Part shown: in pieces, positions 1 through 5,475 of the stretch
Position numbering within the stretch: position 1 is the stretch's first letter
Layout of the letters: the number at the start of each line of letters is the position of its first letter
Origin: CAYGTS01 sp964352905
GTDB lineage: Bacteria > Pseudomonadota > Gammaproteobacteria > JAHCLG01
Assembly (NCBI GenBank): GCA_964352905.1
Contig: CAYGTS010000036.1
Coordinates: 1 to 18,848, forward strand
Reading direction: 5' to 3'
Length of the DNA: 18,848 bases
Notes under the pieces: model-generated
Told to the model about the DNA's origin: nothing
The model's database searches: none
What the model saw: the letters and a program-made list of their open reading frames with translations, nothing else
Program-made: the position numbers and the translations under genes

Positions 1-46
1 GAGATTGCCCAAATATGGCTGTTCCTCGCTACACCGGGAATTGCTG
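1..46 (-). repeat. Partial copy of the 175-bp dispersed element (window edge)
   Basis: Read on the - strand, this begins with the terminal repeat CAGCAATTCCCGGTG (complement of 32-46) and runs through the conserved block with GTAGCGAGGAACAGCC and ATATTTGGGCAATCTC to the window edge. It matches the left third of the complete copies at 2825-3213 and 11180-11354. The remainder, including the internal hairpin, would lie before base 1. The bases next to the terminal repeat (47-55, AGCAAACAT) would be one copy of the 9-bp target duplication; its partner is outside the window. Confidence 0.8.
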
Positions 47-129
47 AGCAAACATGCCCTCGCAGAAGCGGGGGCTGCACGTTCGCGGCAATTAGATCCC
101 CCTGTTTTTTAAAAAAGCCTGGAAAATAC

Positions 130-158
130 TTCGCATTTTAAAATCCAATCGATATAAT
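130..158 (+). promoter_or_regulatory. Sigma70-type promoter of ppa
   Basis: A perfect -10 hexamer TATAAT (153-158) lies 17 nt after TTCGCA (130-135), which matches four of six -35 consensus bases. Transcription would start near 165, giving a leader of about 25 nt before the ppa ATG at 191. The leader contains the AAAGAGG ribosome binding site (175-181). Confidence 0.65.
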
Positions 159-190
159 AGCCGCTTTTATTTAGAAAGAGGTTGTTGCAG

Positions 191-721
191 ATGGATTTAA
201 CAAAAATAGGCCCAGGCAAAAATATTCCCGAAGAAATTAATGTTATTATTGAAATTGCAGCCAACGGCATGCCCGTTAAATATGAAATTGATAAAGAAAG
301 TGGTGCGATGTTGGTTGACCGGTTTTTATCAACCGCAATGCGTTATCCCTGTAATTATGGTTATGTTCCGAAAACACTATCAGAAGATGGTGATCCAGTT
401 GATGTTCTAGTGATCACACCACACCCATTAGTGACAGGTTCGGTGATCCGCGCTCGCCCCATTGGCATTTTAAATATGGCCGATGAAGCAGGCAAAGATG
501 CTAAATTGTTAGCCGTGCCAATTGCTAAATTATCCTCAGAATACAACGACATACATTCACCTGCCGATTTACCACAATCACAACTCGCTACGATTGCGCA
601 TTTCTTCGAGCATTACAAAGACTTAGAGCCAAACAAGTGGGTTAAAGTGGATGGCTGGGGTAGTGCTAAAGATGCTTGTGATGAAATTTTAGCGAGTGTT
701 GCGCGTTACAACGAAAGTTAA
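191..721 (+). CDS. ppa: Inorganic pyrophosphatase (family I, soluble)
   Basis: Hydrolyses cytoplasmic pyrophosphate to two phosphates, which pulls DNA, RNA, protein and coenzyme synthesis forward. The product is 176 aa, the same length as E. coli Ppa, and aligns with it along its length. The family signature DGDPVDV (residues 66-72) holds metal-binding aspartates D66, D68 and D71. KYEIDKESG (30-38), YPCNYGY (52-58) and the ADEAGKDAK block (97-105) are other conserved active-site segments. The reading frame stays open back to a TTG at 182, but ATG 191 is preferred: AAAGAGG at 175-181 sits 9 nt upstream, and the protein then begins exactly as the family does. It has its own promoter and is separated from hemH by 79 bp containing a small hairpin, so it may be monocistronic. 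Confidence 0.97.
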   Translation: MDLTKIGPGKNIPEEINVIIEIAANGMPVKYEIDKESGAMLVDRFLSTAMRYPCNYGYVPKTLSEDGDPVDVLVITPHPLVTGSVIRARPIGILNMADEAGKDAKLLAVPIAKLSSEYNDIHSPADLPQSQLATIAHFFEHYKDLEPNKWVKVDGWGSAKDACDEILASVARYNES

Positions 722-734
722 AAACTAACTAACG

Positions 735-781
735 GCAATTGCTGCGGTGTAGCGTGGATCAGGGCGTTTACCCTCTACACC
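735..781 (+). repeat. Hairpin, possibly a decayed repeat fragment, between ppa and hemH
   Basis: GGTGTAG (746-752) pairs with CTACACC (775-781), and AGGG (761-764) with CCCT (771-774) inside it. The segment GGTGTAGCGTGGATCAG resembles GGTGTAGCGAGGAACAG of the 175-bp element, and it is preceded by GCAATT as in the element's terminal repeat. No T-tract follows, so it does not look like a classic terminator. It ends 7 nt before the hemH ribosome binding site and could affect hemH translation or read-through from ppa. Confidence 0.35.
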
Positions 782-800
782 AACTTTCAAGGAGTACCAC

Positions 801-1811
801 TTGGCTAAAAAAACCGGAATCTTGCTATTAAACCTTGGCACCCCCGATCATTGCGATCCGCGCGCAGTGCGTCGTTATTTACGACAATTTTTATCTGATC
901 CACGCGTGGTGGAAATACCACGACCACTATGGTGGTTAATCCTTAACGGTGTTATTTTACCCTTGCGGGCGAAAAAATCGGCGCGACTTTATCAAAGCAT
1001 TTGGACGCCGCACGGATCACCCTTATTGGCTGAGTCACAGCAAATTGCTGATGCGCTTCACAACAAATTACAACAACAACACGTTCCTGATTGCCAGGTA
1101 AGCTTAGCGATGCGCTACGGCAATCCTAGTATTGCTTCAGTACTAGCTGATTTAAAAAAAAATGGCATTGAAAAATTAATTGTATTACCACTTTATCCGC
1201 AATATGCTGCGGCAACAGTTGCCAGCTGTTTTGATGAAGTCACAGCAATTTTGCGCACTTGGCGTGCTATTCCAGAATGCCATTTTATTGCAGGTTATGC
1301 CGATCATCCGGCATATATTAATGCGATTGCTAACAGCATTAAGGCGTATCAACAAACAGAGGATCCTGCTGATTATTTTCTGTTTTCTTTTCATGGGATC
1401 CCTAAGCGCAGCATTGATTTGGGTGATCCCTATTATCAACAATGCCAAATCAGTGCACAGCTAATCGCAGAGCAATTAAAACTGCGCCAGAGCCAGTGGC
1501 AATTAGTCTTTCAATCACGTTTTGGTAAAGCGCAATGGTTAACACCGTATTGTGATCAAACGTTACAAAGCTTGCCGCAACAAGGTTATAAGAAAGTTGC
1601 AGTGGTATGCCCTGGTTTTGCGGTAGATTGCCTTGAAACTTTACAAGAAATCAATATTGAAAATAGAGAATTATTTCTTGAATCCGGTGGTGAGCAGTTT
1701 GATTATATCCCTGCGCTTAACCACTCAGATCTGCAAATTGAATTATTGTTTAATTTAATTTTGGCCGATCAATGCAATTTCCCTAAGCGGCCGTCATTGC
1801 GAACGAAGTGA
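801..1811 (+). CDS. hemH: Ferrochelatase
   Basis: Inserts Fe2+ into protoporphyrin IX to make protohaem, the last step of haem synthesis, at the inner face of the cytoplasmic membrane. The signature FHGIPKRSIDLGDPYY (197-212) carries the metal-handling histidine H198. CLETLQEI (277-284) carries the catalytic glutamate E279, and the N-terminal LLLNLGTP is typical. Translation starts at a TTG at 801, supported by AAGGAG at 789-794 with a 6-nt spacer; no upstream ATG fits. The protein is 336 aa, slightly longer than E. coli HemH (320 aa). Its last eight residues or so (KRPSLRTK) are read from the start of a dispersed repeat (from 1791) that also provides the TGA stop, so the original C-terminus was probably altered by the repeat. 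A TTG start suggests modest expression. Confidence 0.96.
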   Translation: MAKKTGILLLNLGTPDHCDPRAVRRYLRQFLSDPRVVEIPRPLWWLILNGVILPLRAKKSARLYQSIWTPHGSPLLAESQQIADALHNKLQQQHVPDCQVSLAMRYGNPSIASVLADLKKNGIEKLIVLPLYPQYAAATVASCFDEVTAILRTWRAIPECHFIAGYADHPAYINAIANSIKAYQQTEDPADYFLFSFHGIPKRSIDLGDPYYQQCQISAQLIAEQLKLRQSQWQLVFQSRFGKAQWLTPYCDQTLQSLPQQGYKKVAVVCPGFAVDCLETLQEINIENRELFLESGGEQFDYIPALNHSDLQIELLFNLILADQCNFPKRPSLRTK

Positions 1812-2035
1812 AGCAACCTGGCGAGAGCCAATGAATGAGATGTTAAGGTGACGAAAAATCCTGTCTTTGGGAGGAGCGTTAGCGACGCGGCAATCCAGGG
1901 GCGAGTGGCATTGAATGAGATGCTAACGGTAATGTGAGTTAATGCCGTGGTGCGATTAGCAAGTTTTTTTAAATTTGCAAAATCGCAGATCCTAACCCTG
2001 CTTCGCTAACGCTCGCAATGACGGAAGTGAAGCAA
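1791..2035. repeat. REP-like repeat block between convergent hemH and SCO genes
   Basis: CCGTCATTGCGAACG (1791-1805) faces its near-perfect inverted copy CGCTCGCAATGACGG (2010-2024). GAAGTGAAGCAA occurs as an exact direct repeat at 1805-1816 and 2024-2035. Between them are two diverged direct copies of a roughly 30-bp unit containing GAATGAGATG (1820-1848 and 1900-1930), the motif GGAGCGTTAGCGACGCGGCAA (from 1872), and a hairpin formed by TGCGATT-GCAA (1951-1962) with TTGCAAAATCGCA (1975-1987). The CGTCATTGCGAGC..GAAGCAA type of sequence is a known kind of dispersed intergenic repeat in AT-rich intracellular and environmental bacteria. The block overlaps the hemH 3' end by 21 bp. I see no gene in it. 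Confidence 0.75.
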
Positions 2036-2058
2036 TTAGTTTACGGGTAGGCAATAAC

Positions 2059-2727
2059 TCATTGCGTCATATACTGATTAACAACCGATCCGAAATCAAC
2101 TGCAGTTTGTCCCGGATCGGCAGGCACTAATAAGACAGCTTGTAGTTGTGCTTGCGGGTTGAAAATATAAACATGCGCTAAATTTTGCAAGCTGCTTTGT
2201 TGTGAATCAGTTAAGGGCTTACCTTGCTCCCGCGCGTAATTAATATAAAGTTGCTGTGTGAGTTGTTTGATATTTTCAGGTGTTGCCGTGGTACCAATAA
2301 AGTTTGTATTAAAATTTTGCACATAGCTGCCAATGTTTTGCAAGCTATCCTGGCGCGGATCAATTGAAACAAACACGACTTGAGTTAGCCCGTGCATCAT
2401 GCGTTGCAAATAAACGGTATAAACTTGGCTTAGTGCCGTTAAAGAGTCTGTGCAAATTTGTTTGCAACTTGTTGAACCAAAAAACATTAATGTCCACTTG
2501 CCTTGTAACTGGGTTAGCCCAAAAGCGGTATTATCGGTGGTGGTAAGGTGAAATGCTTTGATAGGAATGGCTTGCGGAAAATAAAAACCCGTTTTTAATT
2601 GTAAATTAGGTGTATAACTGGCTTGATTATTTTTATAGTTAAACCAAACTGCCATGCCTAACAACACAGCAACCAGCGTTAAGACTAATAACACCTTGAG
2701 TAAGGTGGCTTGTTGTTGTGGTTGCAT
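2059..2727 (-). CDS. SCO1/SenC-family copper chaperone
   Basis: SCO proteins are membrane-anchored, thioredoxin-fold copper chaperones that help metallate the CuA site of cytochrome c oxidase subunit II on the periplasmic side. The 222-aa product has one N-terminal membrane segment (about residues 8-28) and then a periplasmic domain. The copper ligands are all present: C88 and C92 in the CKQIC (CxxxC) motif, and H185 in LAHVYIFNP. VFVSIDPRQDS (118-128) is the typical SCO strand and loop. The ATG at 2727 has GGAG with an 8-nt spacer. The gene has its own promoter, and its leader carries a repeat-derived hairpin (2751-2776). No oxidase gene is nearby, so the partner is inferred from the family. 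A redox-only role in thiol handling is the alternative. Confidence 0.9.
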   Translation of the reverse strand: MQPQQQATLLKVLLVLTLVAVLLGMAVWFNYKNNQASYTPNLQLKTGFYFPQAIPIKAFHLTTTDNTAFGLTQLQGKWTLMFFGSTSCKQICTDSLTALSQVYTVYLQRMMHGLTQVVFVSIDPRQDSLQNIGSYVQNFNTNFIGTTATPENIKQLTQQLYINYAREQGKPLTDSQQSSLQNLAHVYIFNPQAQLQAVLLVPADPGQTAVDFGSVVNQYMTQ

Positions 2728-2750
2728 GGGCTTTTCTCCGGATAATTTTC

Positions 2751-2776
2751 CAGCAATTCCAGAGCGGGAATTGCTG
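2751..2776 (-). promoter_or_regulatory. Hairpin in the predicted leader of the SCO gene
   Basis: CAGCAATTCC (2751-2760) and GGAATTGCTG (2767-2776) form a perfect 10-bp stem with a 6-nt loop, about 15 nt upstream of the ribosome binding site of the SCO gene. It lies within the predicted 5' leader. The arm CAGCAATTCC is the same sequence as the terminal repeat of the 175-bp element, so the hairpin was probably assembled from repeat ends. GCGGGAATTGCTG (2764-2776) can alternatively pair with CAGCAATTCCCGC at 2825-2837. Confidence 0.5.
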
Positions 2777-2789
2777 CAGCTTTCAAAGA

Positions 2790-2818
2790 ATTATATAGCA
2801 TCTAAAAGAGAGTCTCTA
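2790..2818 (-). promoter_or_regulatory. Sigma70-type promoter of the SCO gene
   Basis: On the - strand, TAGAGA (2813-2818, four of six -35 bases) is followed after 17 nt by a perfect TATAAT (2790-2795). Transcription would start near 2783, giving a leader of about 55 nt before the ATG at 2727. Confidence 0.5.
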
Positions 2819-2824
2819 CTCGCT

Positions 2825-3213
2825 CAGCAATTCCCGCTGTAGCTCATGGGCGTCAACTTAAGAAAATGAACAAGCTAGCGTTTCCCCAACGAAAGTTGGG
2901 GTCCAGGGAAAAAGACTGGGAAACATGAAATCAGGATGAATTTAGATAGCTTTTGTACTAGAAAATACGCATGTAAATTGAATTTAGTGGATTCTCTCCC
3001 TGGACCCCAACTTTCGTTGGGGAGGCGGTTCTTAAGTTGACGCCTATGCGCTGTAGCTGGGAACAGCCATATTTGGGCAATCTCACGCTAAAAACCCCAA
3101 AAAATGTGCTCATTTATTATGTATAAACTCCGCTATTTTTTGAAATTTTTAGCGTGACCTTGCCTCAAATCTGACTGCTCTTGAGTAATCAAACATTACG
3201 GCGGGAATCGCTG
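2825..3213 (+). mobile_element. 175-bp MITE-like element, copy A, interrupted by a 204-bp insertion
   Basis: The terminal inverted repeats are CAGCAATTCCCGC (2825-2837) and GCGGGAATCGCTG (3201-3213), 12 of 13 matching. Perfect 9-bp direct repeats CTACTCGCT flank them exactly (2816-2824 and 3214-3222), as expected of a target site duplication. Removing the nested insertion and its 10-bp duplication (214 bp) leaves 175 bp, the same length as the copy at 11180-11354, with which the rest is collinear. An internal 23-bp stem (3083-3105 with 3135-3157, 29-nt loop) has three mismatches on the + strand, which become G-U pairs if the - strand is transcribed. There is no coding capacity. The right-hand duplication touches the last base of the MFS stop codon. 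With the 2728-2824 leader and promoter, this accounts for the whole 494-bp gap between genes. Confidence 0.85.
2845..3048. mobile_element. 204-bp non-autonomous element with IS231-like (IS4 family) ends
   Basis: The ends are a 20-bp inverted repeat with one mismatch: CATGGGCGTCAACTTAAGAA (2845-2864) and its complement at 3029-3048. A perfect 10-bp direct repeat CGCTGTAGCT flanks it (2835-2844 and 3049-3058). As I recall, IS231 (IS4 family) ends are close to CATGCCCATCAACTTAAGAA and its duplications are 10-12 bp, so both features fit. Inside is a second, perfect 26-bp inverted repeat (2884-2909 and 2997-3022), each arm of which folds on itself: CCCCAAC-GAAA-GTTGGGG (2884-2901) and CCCCAAC-TTTC-GTTGGGG (3005-3022). 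No transposase frame exists, so movement would need an enzyme supplied elsewhere. Confidence 0.85.
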
Positions 3214-3221
3214 CTACTCGC

Positions 3222-4499
3222 TTAGCTATCATATTTATGCGCATGCGTTTCCGGGACTAAAAAGCAAATTATAGCGCAAATCAGCGTTGCAATCGGTAAC
3301 ACCGCAAGGCCAACGTGATAATCTAAATTATTGTAAGCAGCAGCAAGATGGTGAGCGGTAGGTTTTTCTTGATAAAATTCGATAATCACCCCAATCACGG
3401 GTTGAAAAATGGCAGCGGATAAAGTCACGATGAAATTAATAATTGCCATAGCTGTGGCACTGGTGGCTGTCGTGCTTAATTCTCTGCCTAAAACAAACAC
3501 TAAGGCTTGAGCACCTGTGGCAAAGCCTAATATAAATAATAGAAACGTGACTAAACCATATGACATCGTGTTGTTATAAATAAGTAAGGCTGAAGCAGTC
3601 GTTGTTATCAATGATCCCACAATCAATGGCCAACGCCGGTTTCTTAATCTATCTGAAATAAATCCCGCAAACGGGCTGCCAATACCGGTGCCTAAAAAAA
3701 TTAATGACATCAATGAGGCTGATTCAACTTTGGTATAGTGATAAGCATGAATCAATAATCCCACACCCCACAATGACGCAAACACCGAAACGGGCATATA
3801 TAATAGTGCGCCGATAAGACCTACAGTCCAAATATTTTTATTTTTGAGAGTGTGCCACAAGCGTTGCAAAGCGAATGCCCAGGTGTTTTCTAACGCCGGA
3901 GTTTCGTGATGGTAGGGTGGTTTCTTGCTAACGCACAGTAATAAAATAACGACCAACAAAGCACCAAAAACAATTAAAACCAAACAAGTTTCACGCCAAC
4001 CGATTAAGACACTTAAATGCGAAATAATAATATCGGCGCTCATTGCACCTAACGTGCCAAAACCCACAATAAAACCGGCAACTAAACCAAAGCGTTGTGG
4101 TGGTAACCATAGCGTGGCGAGTTTTAGGGCACCCACAAACGCAAATGCAGAGCCAAAGCCGATAAATAAGCGACTCAAAAAAGCCACATACAGATTGGAG
4201 GTAATAGCAAACAGTAATAAGCCAAATACGCACGATGAAATTGCAATCGTCATTACATAGCGCGGGCGATAACGATCACACAGCACACCCGCTGGAAATT
4301 GCATCGGCGTATAGGCATAAAAATAAAAGCCGGATAACAAGCCAATCCCCGCACTCCCAATTTTGAAGGTATGCATGAGATCATAAAGCATAACACTGGG
4401 TAAAATGCGTAAAATATACTCGTAAAAGTAAAAAAACGCACCGACTAAAACCACAATCCACGGGAGCAGCGTATAGCGCTTAACTGGGGTTGCTTGCAT
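3222..4499 (-). CDS. Major facilitator superfamily transporter
   Basis: A 425-aa, very hydrophobic protein with about 12 predicted membrane helices in two halves. It carries the MFS loop 2-3 signature (GVLCDRYRPR, 71-80) and a related one in the second half (FISDRLRNRRW). The YFYEYILRILPSVM start and the FYFYAYTPMQFPAG stretch (58-71) resemble MFS permeases common in Legionella and Coxiella, some of which (the Pht group) import amino acids or nucleosides; that resemblance is from memory and the substrate is unknown. The frame is open to a TTG at 4523, but ATG 4499 is preferred: AAGGA lies 6 nt upstream, and the TTG sits almost on the predicted transcription start. It is divergent from the CE-type gene at 4652, sharing a 152-bp control region. 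The stop codon abuts a transposable repeat. Confidence 0.88.
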   Translation of the reverse strand: MQATPVKRYTLLPWIVVLVGAFFYFYEYILRILPSVMLYDLMHTFKIGSAGIGLLSGFYFYAYTPMQFPAGVLCDRYRPRYVMTIAISSCVFGLLLFAITSNLYVAFLSRLFIGFGSAFAFVGALKLATLWLPPQRFGLVAGFIVGFGTLGAMSADIIISHLSVLIGWRETCLVLIVFGALLVVILLLCVSKKPPYHHETPALENTWAFALQRLWHTLKNKNIWTVGLIGALLYMPVSVFASLWGVGLLIHAYHYTKVESASLMSLIFLGTGIGSPFAGFISDRLRNRRWPLIVGSLITTTASALLIYNNTMSYGLVTFLLFILGFATGAQALVFVLGRELSTTATSATAMAIINFIVTLSAAIFQPVIGVIIEFYQEKPTAHHLAAAYNNLDYHVGLAVLPIATLICAIICFLVPETHAHKYDS

Positions 4500-4531
4500 G
4501 AACGATCCTTGTTTGCTTAACAATAATCAAC

Positions 4532-4561
4532 ATTATATCAATAAAATAGGTTAATTGTCTG
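4532..4561 (-). promoter_or_regulatory. Sigma70-type promoter of the MFS gene
   Basis: On the - strand, CAGACA (4556-4561, four of six bases) is followed after 18 nt by a perfect TATAAT (4532-4537). The start near 4525 gives a short leader of about 26 nt to the ATG at 4499, which rules out the TTG at 4523 as a useful start. Confidence 0.6.
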
Positions 4562-4578
4562 TGTAAAAGAAAGTTACG

Positions 4579-4588
4579 CTTGATCAAG
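4579..4588. promoter_or_regulatory. Palindrome between divergent promoters, candidate operator
   Basis: CTTGATCAAG is a perfect 10-bp palindrome; with one mismatched pair it extends to 4576-4591 (AC/GT outside). It lies just upstream of the -35 of the + strand promoter (4591-4596) and 17 bp beyond the -35 of the - strand MFS promoter. That is a natural place for a dimeric regulator controlling both genes. No regulator gene is adjacent, so this is only a candidate. Confidence 0.35.
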
Positions 4589-4590
4589 TG

Positions 4591-4618
4591 TTGTACATAA
4601 TTGTATTTTTGCTACAAT
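4591..4618 (+). promoter_or_regulatory. Sigma70-type promoter of the CE-clan-like gene
   Basis: TTGTAC (4591-4596) and TACAAT (4613-4618, five of six -10 bases) are 16 nt apart. The transcription start near 4625 lies after the upstream TTG (4601) that opens the frame and before the ATG at 4652, giving a leader of about 27 nt. Confidence 0.55.
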
Positions 4619-4651
4619 AGGGTCATCAAAATAACGTTGGGAATACCAAAA

Positions 4652-5398
4652 ATGTTTTTTCGTTGCCGCAACCGCCCAGAAGCAAGAAAGCGCTTAGCAC
4701 CGAGTGAGATGAATCAAATCTTAGCAGCAGCAGCAGAACAAGGGTTGACTAAAGTAGATTTAACTCTTGCTACACAAGATGAAGGACAACAAGTTTCATC
4801 ACTTGGTTATTTTCAACGCACTCAATCTAATGCTAATGAAATTTTCTTCGAGACCGTTAAAGACGCTGATACGGCAACTAATAATCGTAATTTAGCCTCG
4901 ATTAGATCAGTGTTAGATGCTTTTTTAGGCAAAAATAATACATACTCAGGTAAACTTTGGTTCCCGATGGTAGAATGCCGTGGTTTTGCCAAGTTACCGA
5001 TCTGGCTGAAACCGCGTGCGCATATTGTGTTGGTAGAAATGCAATGTGAAAGTGGTAAAATTAGTGCCATTACTAAGCATGACTCATCGAGTCCCATTGT
5101 TGATAGCTTGTATCCTAATAAACTCAAAGATATTGCAAGTGGAACACACGCTGCAAAGAGCGGTTGTAAATTAGAAAATAAATGTTACAACCTACAACCC
5201 GATTCTGATAGTTGTGGGCGTTTTGTAGCAACCTGGATTAGTAGACTGATTAAAACACTGCATGACTATATTACACAACCCATAGAAGCTGCTGAACTTG
5301 CCAAGCCTATTGATCAGTTTGTGAGGGATAACTTTCATGTTGAATTGCAAAAAGCAGAAGCAACTGCTTGGGATGGTAACGATCCTGTTTCTCCTTAA
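4652..5398 (+). CDS. Candidate clan CE cysteine protease / YopJ-like enzyme
   Basis: I do not recognise this 248-aa protein as a named family. It carries a layout typical of clan CE enzymes (Ulp/SENP-type deSUMOylases, bacterial deubiquitinases, YopJ acetyltransferases): a strand LWFPMVE (102-108), H124 in RAHIVLVEM, D144 in KHDSS, then Q182 and C188 in LQPDSDSCGRFV (181-192). Gln six residues before the Cys-Gly pair is as in Ulp1 (QPNGYDCG) and YopJ (QRSSSECG). The acid-to-Cys spacing of 44 equals YopJ E128-C172 as I recall it, and H-to-acid is 20 versus 19. There is no signal peptide or membrane segment. The N-terminus is basic (RCRNRPEARKR) and the C-terminal 35 residues are charged and helical-looking. 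The frame is open to TTG 4601, but that lies inside the promoter, so ATG 4652 is chosen; its ribosome site is weak. In this lineage such enzymes are often secreted effectors, but delivery and target are unproven. Confidence 0.6.
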   Translation: MFFRCRNRPEARKRLAPSEMNQILAAAAEQGLTKVDLTLATQDEGQQVSSLGYFQRTQSNANEIFFETVKDADTATNNRNLASIRSVLDAFLGKNNTYSGKLWFPMVECRGFAKLPIWLKPRAHIVLVEMQCESGKISAITKHDSSSPIVDSLYPNKLKDIASGTHAAKSGCKLENKCYNLQPDSDSCGRFVATWISRLIKTLHDYITQPIEAAELAKPIDQFVRDNFHVELQKAEATAWDGNDPVSP

Positions 5399-5417
5399 CT
5401 AAGCTAACCTAACCACC

Positions 5418-5446
5418 TTGTCCTAACCCACATCCTGCTTTACACT
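5418..5446 (+). promoter_or_regulatory. Possible promoter of murJ-ribF
   Basis: TTGTCC (5418-5423) and TACACT (5441-5446) are 17 nt apart, each matching four of six consensus bases. The start would fall near 5453, giving a short leader to the murJ ATG at 5476. There is no obvious terminator after the preceding gene, so read-through is also possible. Confidence 0.4.
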
Positions 5447-5475
5447 AGCGTGCATTATCCTTACTTGAGATCAGC

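Noticed and set aside
61..116. Terminator of an upstream gene (GGGGG/CCCCC followed by a T-run)
   Set aside because: Only five paired bases around a loop of more than 20 nt; too weak to claim.
182..190. TTG start for ppa, adding three residues
   Set aside because: The ribosome site AAAGAGG ends at 181, directly against the TTG, while ATG 191 has a 9-nt spacer and matches the family N-terminus.
1180..1464. 94-aa open frame within hemH
   Set aside because: Overlaps the conserved ferrochelatase coding sequence in another frame and has no supporting start signals.
2725..3221. CRISPR array or small RNA gene cluster
   Set aside because: The repeats are inverted and nested, with no regular spacers; target duplications and terminal repeats explain them as transposable elements.
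3925..4260. 111-aa open frame antisense to the MFS gene
   Set aside because: A composition-driven shadow of the MFS frame: lysine/proline-rich, without a ribosome site or family resemblance.
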